This document shows, one piece after another, positions 1-7,780 of a stretch of DNA of 7,962 bases. A program made the position numbers and the translations under genes. The stretch covers positions 1-7,962 of the forward strand of contig BNTO01000032.1 of assembly GCA_025996655.1 (NCBI GenBank). Direction: 5' to 3'. The stretch is from Alphaproteobacteria bacterium. Lineage in GTDB: Bacteria > Pseudomonadota > Alphaproteobacteria > BNTO01. Every line of letters starts with the position of its first letter. The first letter of the stretch is position 1. The notes under the pieces are model-generated. The model searched no databases and was not told where the DNA came from. It was given only the letters and a program-made list of their open reading frames with translations.

Positions 1-2
1 GT

Positions 3-127
3 CGGGACGGATAAGTTGGTTGATAAACATTTTTTTGATTTTTTTTGCCAAACGAATCTCATTCTACCAAAAGCTTGAAGCCAAAGTTGATCTCTTTCGA
101 TGGGGGATGAGAGGTTTCAACAGGGCC
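3..127. repeat. Left copy of 125-bp inverted repeat
   Basis: This stretch is the reverse complement of 7838-7962. I compared it base by base and found one mismatch (A at 13 opposite C at 7952) and no indels, even across the two T-tracts of 7 and 8 bases. Identity stops sharply at 127/7838. The first two bases of the window extend beyond the partner, so the repeat may continue outside the window. On the minus strand it carries the end of a small reading frame (stop at 59-61, tail PVETSHPPSKEINFGFKLLVE) without a start codon: the frame is closed by TGA at 143-145. On the plus strand it places a TGA at 108-110 in the exoprotein frame. No transposase is present. It could be a real dispersed repeat or a contig-end artefact. 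Confidence 0.95.
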
Positions 128-215
128 GACAAATGTCTTTTCTCAAGAAAATAAAGCGGCGACACCTACCGAAATCAACGCAACGCGTTCCCTTCACATC
201 ACAACAGCCGAAAAC
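128..215 (+). other. In-frame upstream coding of the truncated exoprotein
   Basis: The exoprotein frame is open from 111, after TGA 108-110. From the repeat edge at 128 it reads TNVFSQENKAATPTE followed by INATRSLHITTAENL, which runs smoothly into DMKQGALLSQEAQL. The segment RSLHITTAENLDMKQGALLSQ has the same alternating hydrophobic pattern and A-x-x-L-x-hydrophobic rhythm as the beta-helix coils downstream. There is no ATG, GTG or TTG in frame between 111 and 215, and no Shine-Dalgarno-like sequence stands before 216. I therefore read this as coding sequence cut off from its true N-terminus by the inverted repeat, not as a leader region. Confidence 0.7.
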
Positions 216-3200
216 TTGGACATGAAACAAGGGGCCCTTTTATCTCAAGAGGCTCAATTGACCAGCTTAGGAACATTTGATAATGCTGGGAAAGTTAAGG
301 CTCGACATTTAACGGTGACCTCCGTGGGGGCGGTTCAAAATTCTGGAATTTTAGAAAGCTCCTTAACAAGAGAAGAGGACGGCAACGCCAGCATGGCTTT
401 CACTCTTCATGATTCCTTTGTTAATACGGGAGTTCTCGATGCGAAAGTTGAAAAGAGAGAGGCCCGCGATTTGCGAAAAGCCTCCGTGGTCCTTACGATG
501 GATTCGGGCAAAGTTTTCGAACAAAAAGGCTCCCTTTTTCGTGCGGATGTCCTTTCTTTAAAAGGGAAAAAGTGGGAATTCCAAAATACAACGGATATGG
601 GCGTTGGAGAATTCCGTTTAGAAGATGAGATTTCGTTTTCGCATTTAGATACGCTCACGGAAGCCGAACTGAGAACGGGGGTTAAAGACAACAATCAAGC
701 CGTTTTTCAAAATGTTGTTGTTGGCGAAAATTATAAAGGAACATGGACAAACAGAGGCTTTTTAAGCCTTCAGTCGACGCAAGGCACCCTTGCAACGTTA
801 CGAAACGATGGCATCCTCGTTTCTAAAAATCTCTCGGTTCAAACTTTTTTGCAAGGAGGGAAGGCGAAAGTAGAAGGGACGTTGACCGTTACGGAAGACC
901 TTAAACAAAGGGGAATTTTGTCCGCAAAAACGCTTCACGTCAAGCAAAACGGAACCAATGAGAACAAGCTTGTGGTTCAAACCCTTGAAGGACAAGGGAG
1001 ATTTTTTCAATCAGGAACCCTTGAAGCTACAAAAGGGGACAATCAATCGTTTTTGCCGTTAGAGATTTCGGTTAAGACTTTTGAGCAAAAGAAAACCCTT
1101 CAAGAACCTCGTATGGACGCAGGGACGGTGACGTTCTCAGGAGACACGGTAACCCTTGGTGAAAACAGTCATCTCAAAACAAACACGCTTGTTTTAACGA
1201 AAAAACAGGGGGCGTTCTTTACAAACCACGGACTTGTCCATGCGACCGTGCTTTTGGACACAGCCCGTACCGTTCAAAATGACGGGCATATCACAGGAAA
1301 AGATCTCACGGTTTCAGAAACCTGGACCAATGACAATGAAGTGGTGATGACCGGAACAACCACCGCGAAACTTTGGAATTTTAAACAAGAAGGAAATGGG
1401 GCGTTTCGAACAGCACTCTTAAAAGGGCGCGTAGGAACTTTCGAAAATGGCGCCGATTTTAAGGCGACGCGCTCTGAAGGGCTCACCATTCAAGCGCTAC
1501 TTCTTAAAAAGAATTCTGTTTATACATCGCAAGGGAACACAACATGCGACACGTTTACAAGCAGCGGACATTTCAAATGGGAGGATGGGACTTTTGAGGT
1601 CAGAAGTGCCTTGGTAGGGGATGCGACGTCTCACGTGACGGCCTCAGGAAATTTCAACATAAGAGCTCAAAAATTTCAAAACAAAGGAAAAATTTCGTCA
1701 GCGGTGGGTCTGAAAATGATCACGCACGCAGCGGGCAACGAAATGGGCGTTCTCGATGTAACGGGAGGAGATACGATTTATGAAGGGGCGGGCAGTGCTT
1801 CCACGTTCGAAAATACGGTTTGGGACAAAGCCCAAACGTCCGGCAACATTAGAATCGATGCACCAGAACACAATTTTGTCCTTACGAAAAATGTTCCCTT
1901 AGGGGCCCGTGTGTTGCACGTAAATGTCAAGTCCTGGACCCAACATGCCGATCTCACGACAAAAAGCGCTGTTCTTAAAGCGAAAACCGTGCATGTCCAC
2001 AATCTTCTTACGACAGAAAGGGACTTAACCGTAGCAGCCGAAACGATCTCGGTTCAGGGAACGGTCCTCTCAACGGACGGAAGCGTTACCCTAACAGGAC
2101 TCACTGCAGCAACAGATCCCCGTCCAACCTACGCATGGACCGTCACGAACCGAGGAACCATCGAAACCCGACAAGGACTTTTACGCATTCAAGCCCTTAC
2201 TCTCCATAATCTGAAAACTATAGCTTCGGCACATTCGGCTTCTTTAGAAACGTCAACCGTAACAACGGGAGCCGGCAGTTCCCTTTCGACGCCCAAGCTC
2301 ACACTATCAACCGGCACGCTCACGCATAGCGGGACCTTGCAAGGTTGGGAAAACAGCTCGGTTACCGTTCGAGACGCGTTTGTCGATTCCCAAGGAAGTT
2401 CCTTTTTCCTTGAAAAAGCGCATCTCACCACGCCAAGTGAAGCACTGACGGTACAAGGAAAAGTTCATCTCCGGTCTCCCAAAAGTTGGAATCGGTACCA
2501 TGCACGTCAATACGTATCAGTGCCGATGAATGAGCACCGCTTTGACGTTCAACGCAACGCTTCTCTCGTTTTGGAAAATTACAATTTCAAGTGGTCCTCC
2601 ATGCATAATGACGGGACCTTAGAACTTCTCAATAGCAAGGCGGTGGGGAGTGGAACCTACACGGCTAGTGCGCGTTCCAAAACACGTTATTCTGGGGACT
2701 TTAAACTTCAAGGGCAAAAATTTGATGAATACGGAGAAACGATTGTAACCGATGGGGGCCTGCGCATGATTTGCGGAGGGACTGTTTCGCATTGGGGCAC
2801 CGTCGAAGCCAATGGGAATATAGAGTTCGAGGTTCCGCAAAACATTCCCGCCAACGTTGCTTCGGAAAATTTTAAAACGATTCAGTTTAAACGGGACCAG
2901 ACGCCTCAAACCAAGACGTTTACCATCAACGCTCCGCAAACCCACTTTCATGTTGATTCCAACCTGGATTTTGGTGGGAACCTTCGTTTTCAGACCGCGT
3001 CCCTCACCGTTACCAACACAGGGGCGCTTTCGGCTTACAGCCTCGCACTTGCGACATCTCAGCATGTTGTCAATACGGGGCAAATCCAAGCTGAAACGAC
3101 GCTCACGCTGAACGGCGCCTCTTTAAGTAATTCTGGGAATGGGCAGATCTCCGCGAAAGGAGACGTAAGAATCACATTAACAGGCAACCTTATGAATACG

Positions 3201-6200
3201 GGATCGCGCAGGGCGAGGATCTTTTCTCAAGACGGCGACCTCGTCCTTCGCGTGGGAGGTTCTATCACCAATACCTATGCGGCCATGCACGCCGGAGGCA
3301 TTCTTGATTTTGAAGCAGCGGTTGCACTTGATAACACCGCGGGCCATTTGCAGGCTTTGGATTTTAGAAGAGAATCTCGCTTTCAAGCTCCCACGTTGAA
3401 GAATTCCTGTTTTGATAGGACGGAAACACGCTGGGTTAGGGTGGGATGGACGGTATATCACACCTATACGGTCTCTATGGGGTATAAGGAAATAGACCGT
3501 AGGGTTGTACCAGAAGAACATGGGTTCCTATGGCCTGACACGACAACTTCTCCGACATCAGAACCTGGAAAAATTTACATAGCGGGAGATTGTCATATTA
3601 TAGGGGGGCTCGAATCCAGCTGCGGCAACGTCACCGTCTGCGGCGTTATCTATAACGCAAGCCATCAGCCTCTGACCAACTATACCCCAACGCAGCTTGG
3701 ATCCTATGTTGGAACTTTCACGGCACACACGGCAAGGATGAGTTTTAATAACTTTGTTTCGAGGGGTGCCTCTTTTATCATAGGCCCTGGAGGAGGGTAC
3801 TTTGAAAGTCAAGGCATTGCGCGGTTTTACGGGGGCCCTGGAGCTCCACAGATGCCGACGTTAACGGATCTCCGTACGTTTGCCCAGCAGTATCCCTTCT
3901 ATTTTGAACGCGATCCTATTGGTAGAACAAGACTGCGCATGCCTGAAACAGAAACGCGCCATTGGAATGTTGTTCCCGTAACAAATCGTCCTCTCGATCC
4001 CAGAAGGTCTGTTGTTCCTATGATGAGTCTGGACGCTGTCCTTCGGACCCTTACGTTACTTCCTTTGCAATCGGCGCGCCTTTGGGTGCGAAATCCCGAA
4101 GAGTTTCTGCTCAGTGCTTATACCGCTGCACAAAACCAAAGCCAAAATAACGTCCTGACGTTACAAGGCGCCCTGGCGAGTCAGGTCCCGCTCCTTTTAG
4201 GGGTCGTCAAGGAAAACGAAGACACACAAGAGCTGCATCCTCTTTTAGTGATCCCGCCTTCCCTTCCTCGCGTTACCGGTGATCTTGACACGATGGGGGA
4301 TATGGTGGTTCGAGCGCGGGCTCCGATGACGCTGGTGGGAGCGCGCTTACATGGTGAGAGAACGCTTACGTTGGAAGCGCCGGAAATCCGGCAAATCGCA
4401 GGGGAAACATCCGCCAACGAAAACCTTGTTTACAAGGCGCCTCGAACCACCCTGTATGTTACGCGCGAAACGCACTATGAGGGGACCGCAACAACCCAAA
4501 CGACACGAACCGTTGTCAAAGAAAAACCGCAAGTTCGAAGCCGAGGAACCGTCACGTTTACAGGAGCCGTTGCGGGCACCGCCGATATGGCCGCACGAAC
4601 GCTGGATTTCCAAGGCCCCGTTGGCTTAGGCCCCGCTCTTGAAACCCAGGATTCTCATACCGTAGAAAGGAAAGGTAAAACCCGCCAAACGATGACAATC
4701 CACACGGAAACCGCCGTCCCAAGCACGCTTTCGGCCGACGTTGTAGAGTTCCACCAAGATGCCGTGCTTACAACCGTTCACGGGCAATTTGGGCAAATCC
4801 TTAAACACAGGGGATTACGTATTCAAGACCACGTTCTCAATAACACCGCGGAGGGAACCGCGGTTAAAAAAGGATTTTTTAGCACGACCCGCGTCCATAC
4901 AAGCTCTTTGCACCAAGCATCCGCACCCTCTGTGATCAACGCCAACGTTCTGAAAGATATGGAAGCCCACGGCGGCCCGACCGTCATTCGTAATGCCACG
5001 GGGAAAATTCTCAACGTGCAGTTGACCTCGGATTACATCGAGGAAACAACCCGTCTCCAGCATCGTGACACGGTCGACACCAAAAGAAGTGGCTTTACGT
5101 GCTCGTGGTTTAGCAATCCGATCCCGACCCTCATTCAAGGCTTGCAAGGATTAGCGCAGGCCCGAAGCGCGAGCGGCCTCGTCACACCCTTAGTTCAGAC
5201 GGCGACGGCCGCCGTTCAAGGCCTCAACGATATCATGAAGTTTCAGTTGCAAGGGGCAAGTTACCTTCCCAAATTCGGGACAAGCTTACTGAGCAAAGTT
5301 TTCTCTATTTCTTTTGGAACCGCGACCACCCGTCAGGTCGTTTCCGAAAGCGTGCCTGAGCAAGGAAGTTTACACATTCAAAACATGACGGTTAACAACC
5401 AGCGCACGCAGCTTGGGACCGGCACGATCCTAGGGAATCTTTCAGGGCATTCGGACCATGTCAGCATCACGGCGCCGCAAAGGACGCGTTCGGTTGAGAC
5501 GACCTCGCGTTCCACAGGCGTGAGTTTTTCGCCTCTCGGAATCCTTCGCGGACCGACAGGCCTGGCGCCGAGCGTGCAATTTTCTTCGGGAAGTTCATCT
5601 TCGAGCACCTCTAGGCCTGAAAACGCGGGCGGGGGGATTCAAGGCGGCCGCTTAACAACAAATCGTTTAACAACCCAAGATGTGCCAGCCCCCTCTGCTG
5701 TCCAGGCGGCGCATATCGAGGATACCTCGGTGGGGCCCAGCTCCCATGCGGTGACGGACAACTTTACGTTGGGGATCTCCTTTGCGCATATCCAAAATCA
5801 ACTTTGCCCTGTACCGAGTATGACGGCGGAAACAAGCCAGGATACGGAAAATCTCCACTGCAGCATTCATACACGCCATGGCCTCGTGCTGCCTTTGGCC
5901 GAAGGCCTGACTTTGTATAACGCTAAAAACGAATTCATTTTGTTGCGGCGTCAAGTTTTAGAAACCCTGCAGGCACAAGGGATGAACGATCCGGAGGCCG
6001 TTGCGGTCGTAGAAAAACCGGAAGTGAAGGAAAAACTCAAGGAAACCGCCACCCTAGAGAAGCAAATTCAAGAGGAACACCAACAAATTTCGGAACGCTT
6101 TATAGAAAAAGAAGCAGAAATTGTTAAAAGGGCCAAAGAAGTCGCCGCAGATGTTGATGTTCTGAACGTCCTCGCCCCCAACGTTAGACTTTCCGACCTT

Positions 6201-7154
6201 CATACGGACGAGGACCTTTCTCTCGCGCAACAAATCGAAATCAATCAAATAAGAACGGATTACGAACAGTTACAAGTCGAGACAAAGCAATCTCTACAAA
6301 GCTTGGCACACAAAGGTTTTTCGTTTGCCAATACAGCGCGCAAGTACGCTGCACGCTTTGCCCGCAGTAATCCCCATGCGGCAAAAGCTATTTTGACGGG
6401 CCTTCATGGTTTAACGGACGGTCTGAATGCTTATGCGACGGTTCAATCGGTATGGATGGGAGCCCAATTAGGAGCGGGTATGGGTGGACCTGCGGCCCCC
6501 CTTACGGCTGTTTTGGGTGGAGTAGGCGGTTATTATGCCGTACAAGGCGTTGGTAGAGCCGTCGCAAGCGGCTTAGATGAAGGCCTGCAAGCTACGAAAA
6601 AATATGCCCAAAGCGTCGCGACAAGCGAGGCCGAAGGTGCGGAATTTTGTGAGTCGGTAGAGAAACTTTTTGAAGCTGGAGCCTTGGTGGGCGCCCTTTG
6701 GGGTGGCAAAAAGCTTCTTACGAGACGAGCTGCAACAACTGCCACCAGAGCTGCCACGGCTCAAGTCCCTGCAGAGGTTAGAGCGGCCGTTCCTTACATC
6801 ACAAGCGTTAACTCGGCTTTAAAATTAAGGACGGAGCTCGCTTTTAAAGAGGCCGGCATTTTAACGCAGGAGGGAATCCTAACAAAAAGAGCAATCACAT
6901 TGTCAAAAGAAATTCCCTTAAAAGAGGGGCTTAAAAATCCTCGTTTAAGGGCAGCACTAGAAAAAGTAAACGCGGATCTCGACAATTGGAAGAAATGTAG
7001 AACACAAACTATTCATATAGAATCAATGAATTTAGACAAAGAAATACACTTTTATAAACACAAAATAACTGGCGATGTTTATTTGGATATGGACTTTAAA
7101 GTAAAAGATAATATCGCTCTACACTCTGATTTTCTTAATAAAAAAGGAAAATAA
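216..7154 (+). CDS. FHA/CdiA-like exoprotein with C-terminal toxin, 5'-truncated
   Basis: Large secreted beta-helical adhesin of the two-partner-secretion type, expected to be exported through an outer-membrane TpsB/CdiB transporter and to carry a toxin at its tip. Residue 1 is the TTG at 216; ATG 222 is the only other nearby start. Both are nominal because coding continues upstream and there is no signal peptide or TPS domain. Residues about 1-1055 are degenerate haemagglutinin coils (N-x-G-x-I/L, then L-x-V), most canonical at about 950-1055 (SLSNSGNGQISAKGDVRIT). A basic/aromatic break follows at about 1060-1105 (TETRWVRVGWTVYHTYTV). The shaft resumes in Thr-rich FHA-2-like units at about 1400-1830, with a Ser-rich run at 1789-1800. 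Then come a charged coiled coil (1932-1983), a second helix (about 2002-2034), Gly/Ala hydrophobic stretches (2059-2121 and about 2142-2162) and an AT-rich tip (about 2245-2312). I see no canonical VENN pretoxin motif. General class confident; toxin activity unknown. Confidence 0.88.
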   Translation: MDMKQGALLSQEAQLTSLGTFDNAGKVKARHLTVTSVGAVQNSGILESSLTREEDGNASMAFTLHDSFVNTGVLDAKVEKREARDLRKASVVLTMDSGKVFEQKGSLFRADVLSLKGKKWEFQNTTDMGVGEFRLEDEISFSHLDTLTEAELRTGVKDNNQAVFQNVVVGENYKGTWTNRGFLSLQSTQGTLATLRNDGILVSKNLSVQTFLQGGKAKVEGTLTVTEDLKQRGILSAKTLHVKQNGTNENKLVVQTLEGQGRFFQSGTLEATKGDNQSFLPLEISVKTFEQKKTLQEPRMDAGTVTFSGDTVTLGENSHLKTNTLVLTKKQGAFFTNHGLVHATVLLDTARTVQNDGHITGKDLTVSETWTNDNEVVMTGTTTAKLWNFKQEGNGAFRTALLKGRVGTFENGADFKATRSEGLTIQALLLKKNSVYTSQGNTTCDTFTSSGHFKWEDGTFEVRSALVGDATSHVTASGNFNIRAQKFQNKGKISSAVGLKMITHAAGNEMGVLDVTGGDTIYEGAGSASTFENTVWDKAQTSGNIRIDAPEHNFVLTKNVPLGARVLHVNVKSWTQHADLTTKSAVLKAKTVHVHNLLTTERDLTVAAETISVQGTVLSTDGSVTLTGLTAATDPRPTYAWTVTNRGTIETRQGLLRIQALTLHNLKTIASAHSASLETSTVTTGAGSSLSTPKLTLSTGTLTHSGTLQGWENSSVTVRDAFVDSQGSSFFLEKAHLTTPSEALTVQGKVHLRSPKSWNRYHARQYVSVPMNEHRFDVQRNASLVLENYNFKWSSMHNDGTLELLNSKAVGSGTYTASARSKTRYSGDFKLQGQKFDEYGETIVTDGGLRMICGGTVSHWGTVEANGNIEFEVPQNIPANVASENFKTIQFKRDQTPQTKTFTINAPQTHFHVDSNLDFGGNLRFQTASLTVTNTGALSAYSLALATSQHVVNTGQIQAETTLTLNGASLSNSGNGQISAKGDVRITLTGNLMNTGSRRARIFSQDGDLVLRVGGSITNTYAAMHAGGILDFEAAVALDNTAGHLQALDFRRESRFQAPTLKNSCFDRTETRWVRVGWTVYHTYTVSMGYKEIDRRVVPEEHGFLWPDTTTSPTSEPGKIYIAGDCHIIGGLESSCGNVTVCGVIYNASHQPLTNYTPTQLGSYVGTFTAHTARMSFNNFVSRGASFIIGPGGGYFESQGIARFYGGPGAPQMPTLTDLRTFAQQYPFYFERDPIGRTRLRMPETETRHWNVVPVTNRPLDPRRSVVPMMSLDAVLRTLTLLPLQSARLWVRNPEEFLLSAYTAAQNQSQNNVLTLQGALASQVPLLLGVVKENEDTQELHPLLVIPPSLPRVTGDLDTMGDMVVRARAPMTLVGARLHGERTLTLEAPEIRQIAGETSANENLVYKAPRTTLYVTRETHYEGTATTQTTRTVVKEKPQVRSRGTVTFTGAVAGTADMAARTLDFQGPVGLGPALETQDSHTVERKGKTRQTMTIHTETAVPSTLSADVVEFHQDAVLTTVHGQFGQILKHRGLRIQDHVLNNTAEGTAVKKGFFSTTRVHTSSLHQASAPSVINANVLKDMEAHGGPTVIRNATGKILNVQLTSDYIEETTRLQHRDTVDTKRSGFTCSWFSNPIPTLIQGLQGLAQARSASGLVTPLVQTATAAVQGLNDIMKFQLQGASYLPKFGTSLLSKVFSISFGTATTRQVVSESVPEQGSLHIQNMTVNNQRTQLGTGTILGNLSGHSDHVSITAPQRTRSVETTSRSTGVSFSPLGILRGPTGLAPSVQFSSGSSSSSTSRPENAGGGIQGGRLTTNRLTTQDVPAPSAVQAAHIEDTSVGPSSHAVTDNFTLGISFAHIQNQLCPVPSMTAETSQDTENLHCSIHTRHGLVLPLAEGLTLYNAKNEFILLRRQVLETLQAQGMNDPEAVAVVEKPEVKEKLKETATLEKQIQEEHQQISERFIEKEAEIVKRAKEVAADVDVLNVLAPNVRLSDLHTDEDLSLAQQIEINQIRTDYEQLQVETKQSLQSLAHKGFSFANTARKYAARFARSNPHAAKAILTGLHGLTDGLNAYATVQSVWMGAQLGAGMGGPAAPLTAVLGGVGGYYAVQGVGRAVASGLDEGLQATKKYAQSVATSEAEGAEFCESVEKLFEAGALVGALWGGKKLLTRRAATTATRAATAQVPAEVRAAVPYITSVNSALKLRTELAFKEAGILTQEGILTKRAITLSKEIPLKEGLKNPRLRAALEKVNADLDNWKKCRTQTIHIESMNLDKEIHFYKHKITGDVYLDMDFKVKDNIALHSDFLNKKGK
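1572..1904 (+). repeat. Internal protein duplication, unit A
   Basis: Residues 453-563 of the exoprotein. The unit opens FKWEDGTFEV, passes SGNFNIRAQKF and GLKMITHAAG, and closes with IRIDAPEHNF and NVPLG. The same order of landmarks recurs at 2586-2975: FKW, DGT, VG, SGxF, QKF, GLxMI, then I-x-I-D/N-A-P-E/Q and a final N-x-x-x-G. The copies are clearly diverged in sequence, so this is an old domain-level duplication and not a recombinogenic DNA repeat. It is longer than a single beta-helix coil. Confidence 0.7.
2586..2975 (+). repeat. Internal protein duplication, unit B
   Basis: Residues 791-920 of the exoprotein, matching unit A at 1572-1904. Landmarks in order are FKWSSMHNDGTLEL, VGSGTYTASA, SGDFKLQGQKF, GLRMICGGTVSHWGTVEANG, ENFKTI and FTINAPQTHFHVDSNLDFG. 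It is about 19 residues longer than unit A because of inserted sequence at the start and between QKF and the NAP motif. A Cys in the MICGG segment is absent from unit A. Confidence 0.7.
6009..6720 (+). other. Coiled-coil plus Gly/Ala-rich pretoxin region
   Basis: Residues 1932 to about 2168 of the exoprotein separate the beta shaft from the toxin tip. First comes a Glu/Lys-rich helical stretch (1932-1983, including LKETATLEKQIQEEHQQISE). A second Gln/Glu-rich helix follows at about 2002-2034. Next is a Gly/Ala-rich, weakly hydrophobic segment (2059-2121, including GAQLGAGMGGPAAPLTAVLG) and a shorter hydrophobic patch (FEAGALVGALWGG, about 2150-2162). Such glycine-rich hydrophobic segments before the toxin are typical of polymorphic toxins and may help cross or bury in membranes. 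The role is inferred from position and composition; no named motif was identified. Confidence 0.55.
6948..7151 (+). other. Candidate C-terminal toxin tip of the exoprotein
   Basis: Residues about 2245-2312. Hand counts of G+C per 60 bases fall steadily towards this end: 36 at 6721, 30 at 6781, 25 at 6841, 24 at 6901, 19 at 6961 and 14 at 7021. This marks a compositionally foreign module. The segment holds DLDNWKKCRTQT (W2258, C2261), then EIHFYKHKITGDVYLDMDFK and KDNIALHSDFLNKKGK. Polar and aromatic residues that could form an active or binding site are H2278, Y2280, H2282, D2287, Y2289, D2291, D2293, H2303 and D2305. A small mixed alpha/beta nuclease or RNase-like toxin is possible, but I do not recognise a family. 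Its position directly before a small acidic gene supports a toxin role. Confidence 0.55.
7144..7148 (+). promoter_or_regulatory. Ribosome binding site of the immunity gene, inside the toxin end
   Basis: AAGGA lies 8 bases before ATG 7157 and within the last codons of the exoprotein (AAA GGA AAA TAA). It supports the 7157 start. It also implies that the downstream protein is translated from the same message by ribosomes finishing the toxin, a common way to guarantee immunity. Confidence 0.7.
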
Positions 7155-7156
7155 CA

Positions 7157-7717
7157 ATGATTGTTGAATATGTTGGGCCCCCTCGAAAAAACGATCAAGG
7201 GGAATTAATTCTCGAACAAGGCAAAAGATACGTTGTTGTAACCCTTATGAGTGATGGATCTTCTTTTATATACACGAATGTAAACGAGAAAGATTATTCT
7301 TTTGGCGTAGTTGAATACGTAAAATTTGATGAAGTTATATACGTAGATTCCAAAATACCGGACCATTGGCAAGTTCGCTTCTATAGCACAGGATATCCAG
7401 ATTTTTATGTTTGTCAGAACTTGTTCTTTAACTATGAATTTATATCTGAATACAATTACAATACAGAAGAAGAAATGAATACTGATGGACAATACGAAAC
7501 GGTTTCTCAAAAAATATTACTAGATTGCGTTGATAACGTTCTTGAATTTCATAAATTGAAAAAGTCGGAACGCCCAAGAAAGAAGCCGACAGAAGAAGAA
7601 TTACGTAAGATCGAACGTGATGCAGAATTTGAAGCAGAACTCGAGGAATACGTTCGTCTCGCCGAAGAAGCCGAGAAAGGAAAGACTGAACGTGACGCAA
7701 ATAATGTTACTACGTAA
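7157..7717 (+). CDS. Probable immunity protein for the adjacent toxin
   Basis: A 186-residue cytoplasmic-looking protein with no signal peptide or membrane segment. ATG lies two bases after the exoprotein stop, with a good AAGGA site. The N-terminal two thirds (about 1-135) looks like a compact beta-rich domain: MIVEYVGPP, LEQGKRYVVVTL, SSFIYTNV, then an aromatic block around W71 (HWQVRFYSTGYPDFYV, LFFNYEFISEY). The opening resembles small SH3-like barrels with a (V/I)-x-Y-(V/I)-G...L...GK-x-Y-x-V pattern, seen in some immunity-type proteins; I recall this by pattern only. The last 50 residues are strongly charged and probably helical (TEEELRKIERDAEFEAEL). The acidic character suits binding to a basic toxin. 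Bases 7261-7320 contain only 18 G+C of 60, while the tail region 7621-7680 has 30. Function is inferred from position and size; no family assigned. Confidence 0.75.
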   Translation: MIVEYVGPPRKNDQGELILEQGKRYVVVTLMSDGSSFIYTNVNEKDYSFGVVEYVKFDEVIYVDSKIPDHWQVRFYSTGYPDFYVCQNLFFNYEFISEYNYNTEEEMNTDGQYETVSQKILLDCVDNVLEFHKLKKSERPRKKPTEEELRKIERDAEFEAELEEYVRLAEEAEKGKTERDANNVTT

Positions 7718-7780
7718 ACATCGATTCTAATACTTGCCATTGTTAATAGATAGAATGTTTTTTTTAAAGGTTTTACAAAA
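7718..7780. other. Short AT-rich spacer
   Basis: Sixty-three bases between the immunity gene and the small downstream frame. I see no hairpin followed by a T-tract and no convincing promoter. TTGCCA at 7734-7739 and TAGAAT at 7751-7756 are only 11 bases apart, too close for a normal sigma-70 promoter. AAAGG at 7766-7770 lies 10 bases before ATG 7781 and could be a weak ribosome binding site. Confidence 0.5.

Noticed and set aside
2619..3089. 156-codon antisense open frame, and several other antisense frames over the exoprotein
   Set aside because: They lie entirely opposite a long, well-patterned coding frame, have no ribosome binding sites that I could see, and their translations lack domain character. 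They are by-products of the codon use of the real gene.
7734..7756. Possible promoter TTGCCA ... TAGAAT before the small frame
   Set aside because: The spacing of 11 bases is far from the 16-18 expected for sigma-70, and AT-rich DNA gives such matches by chance.
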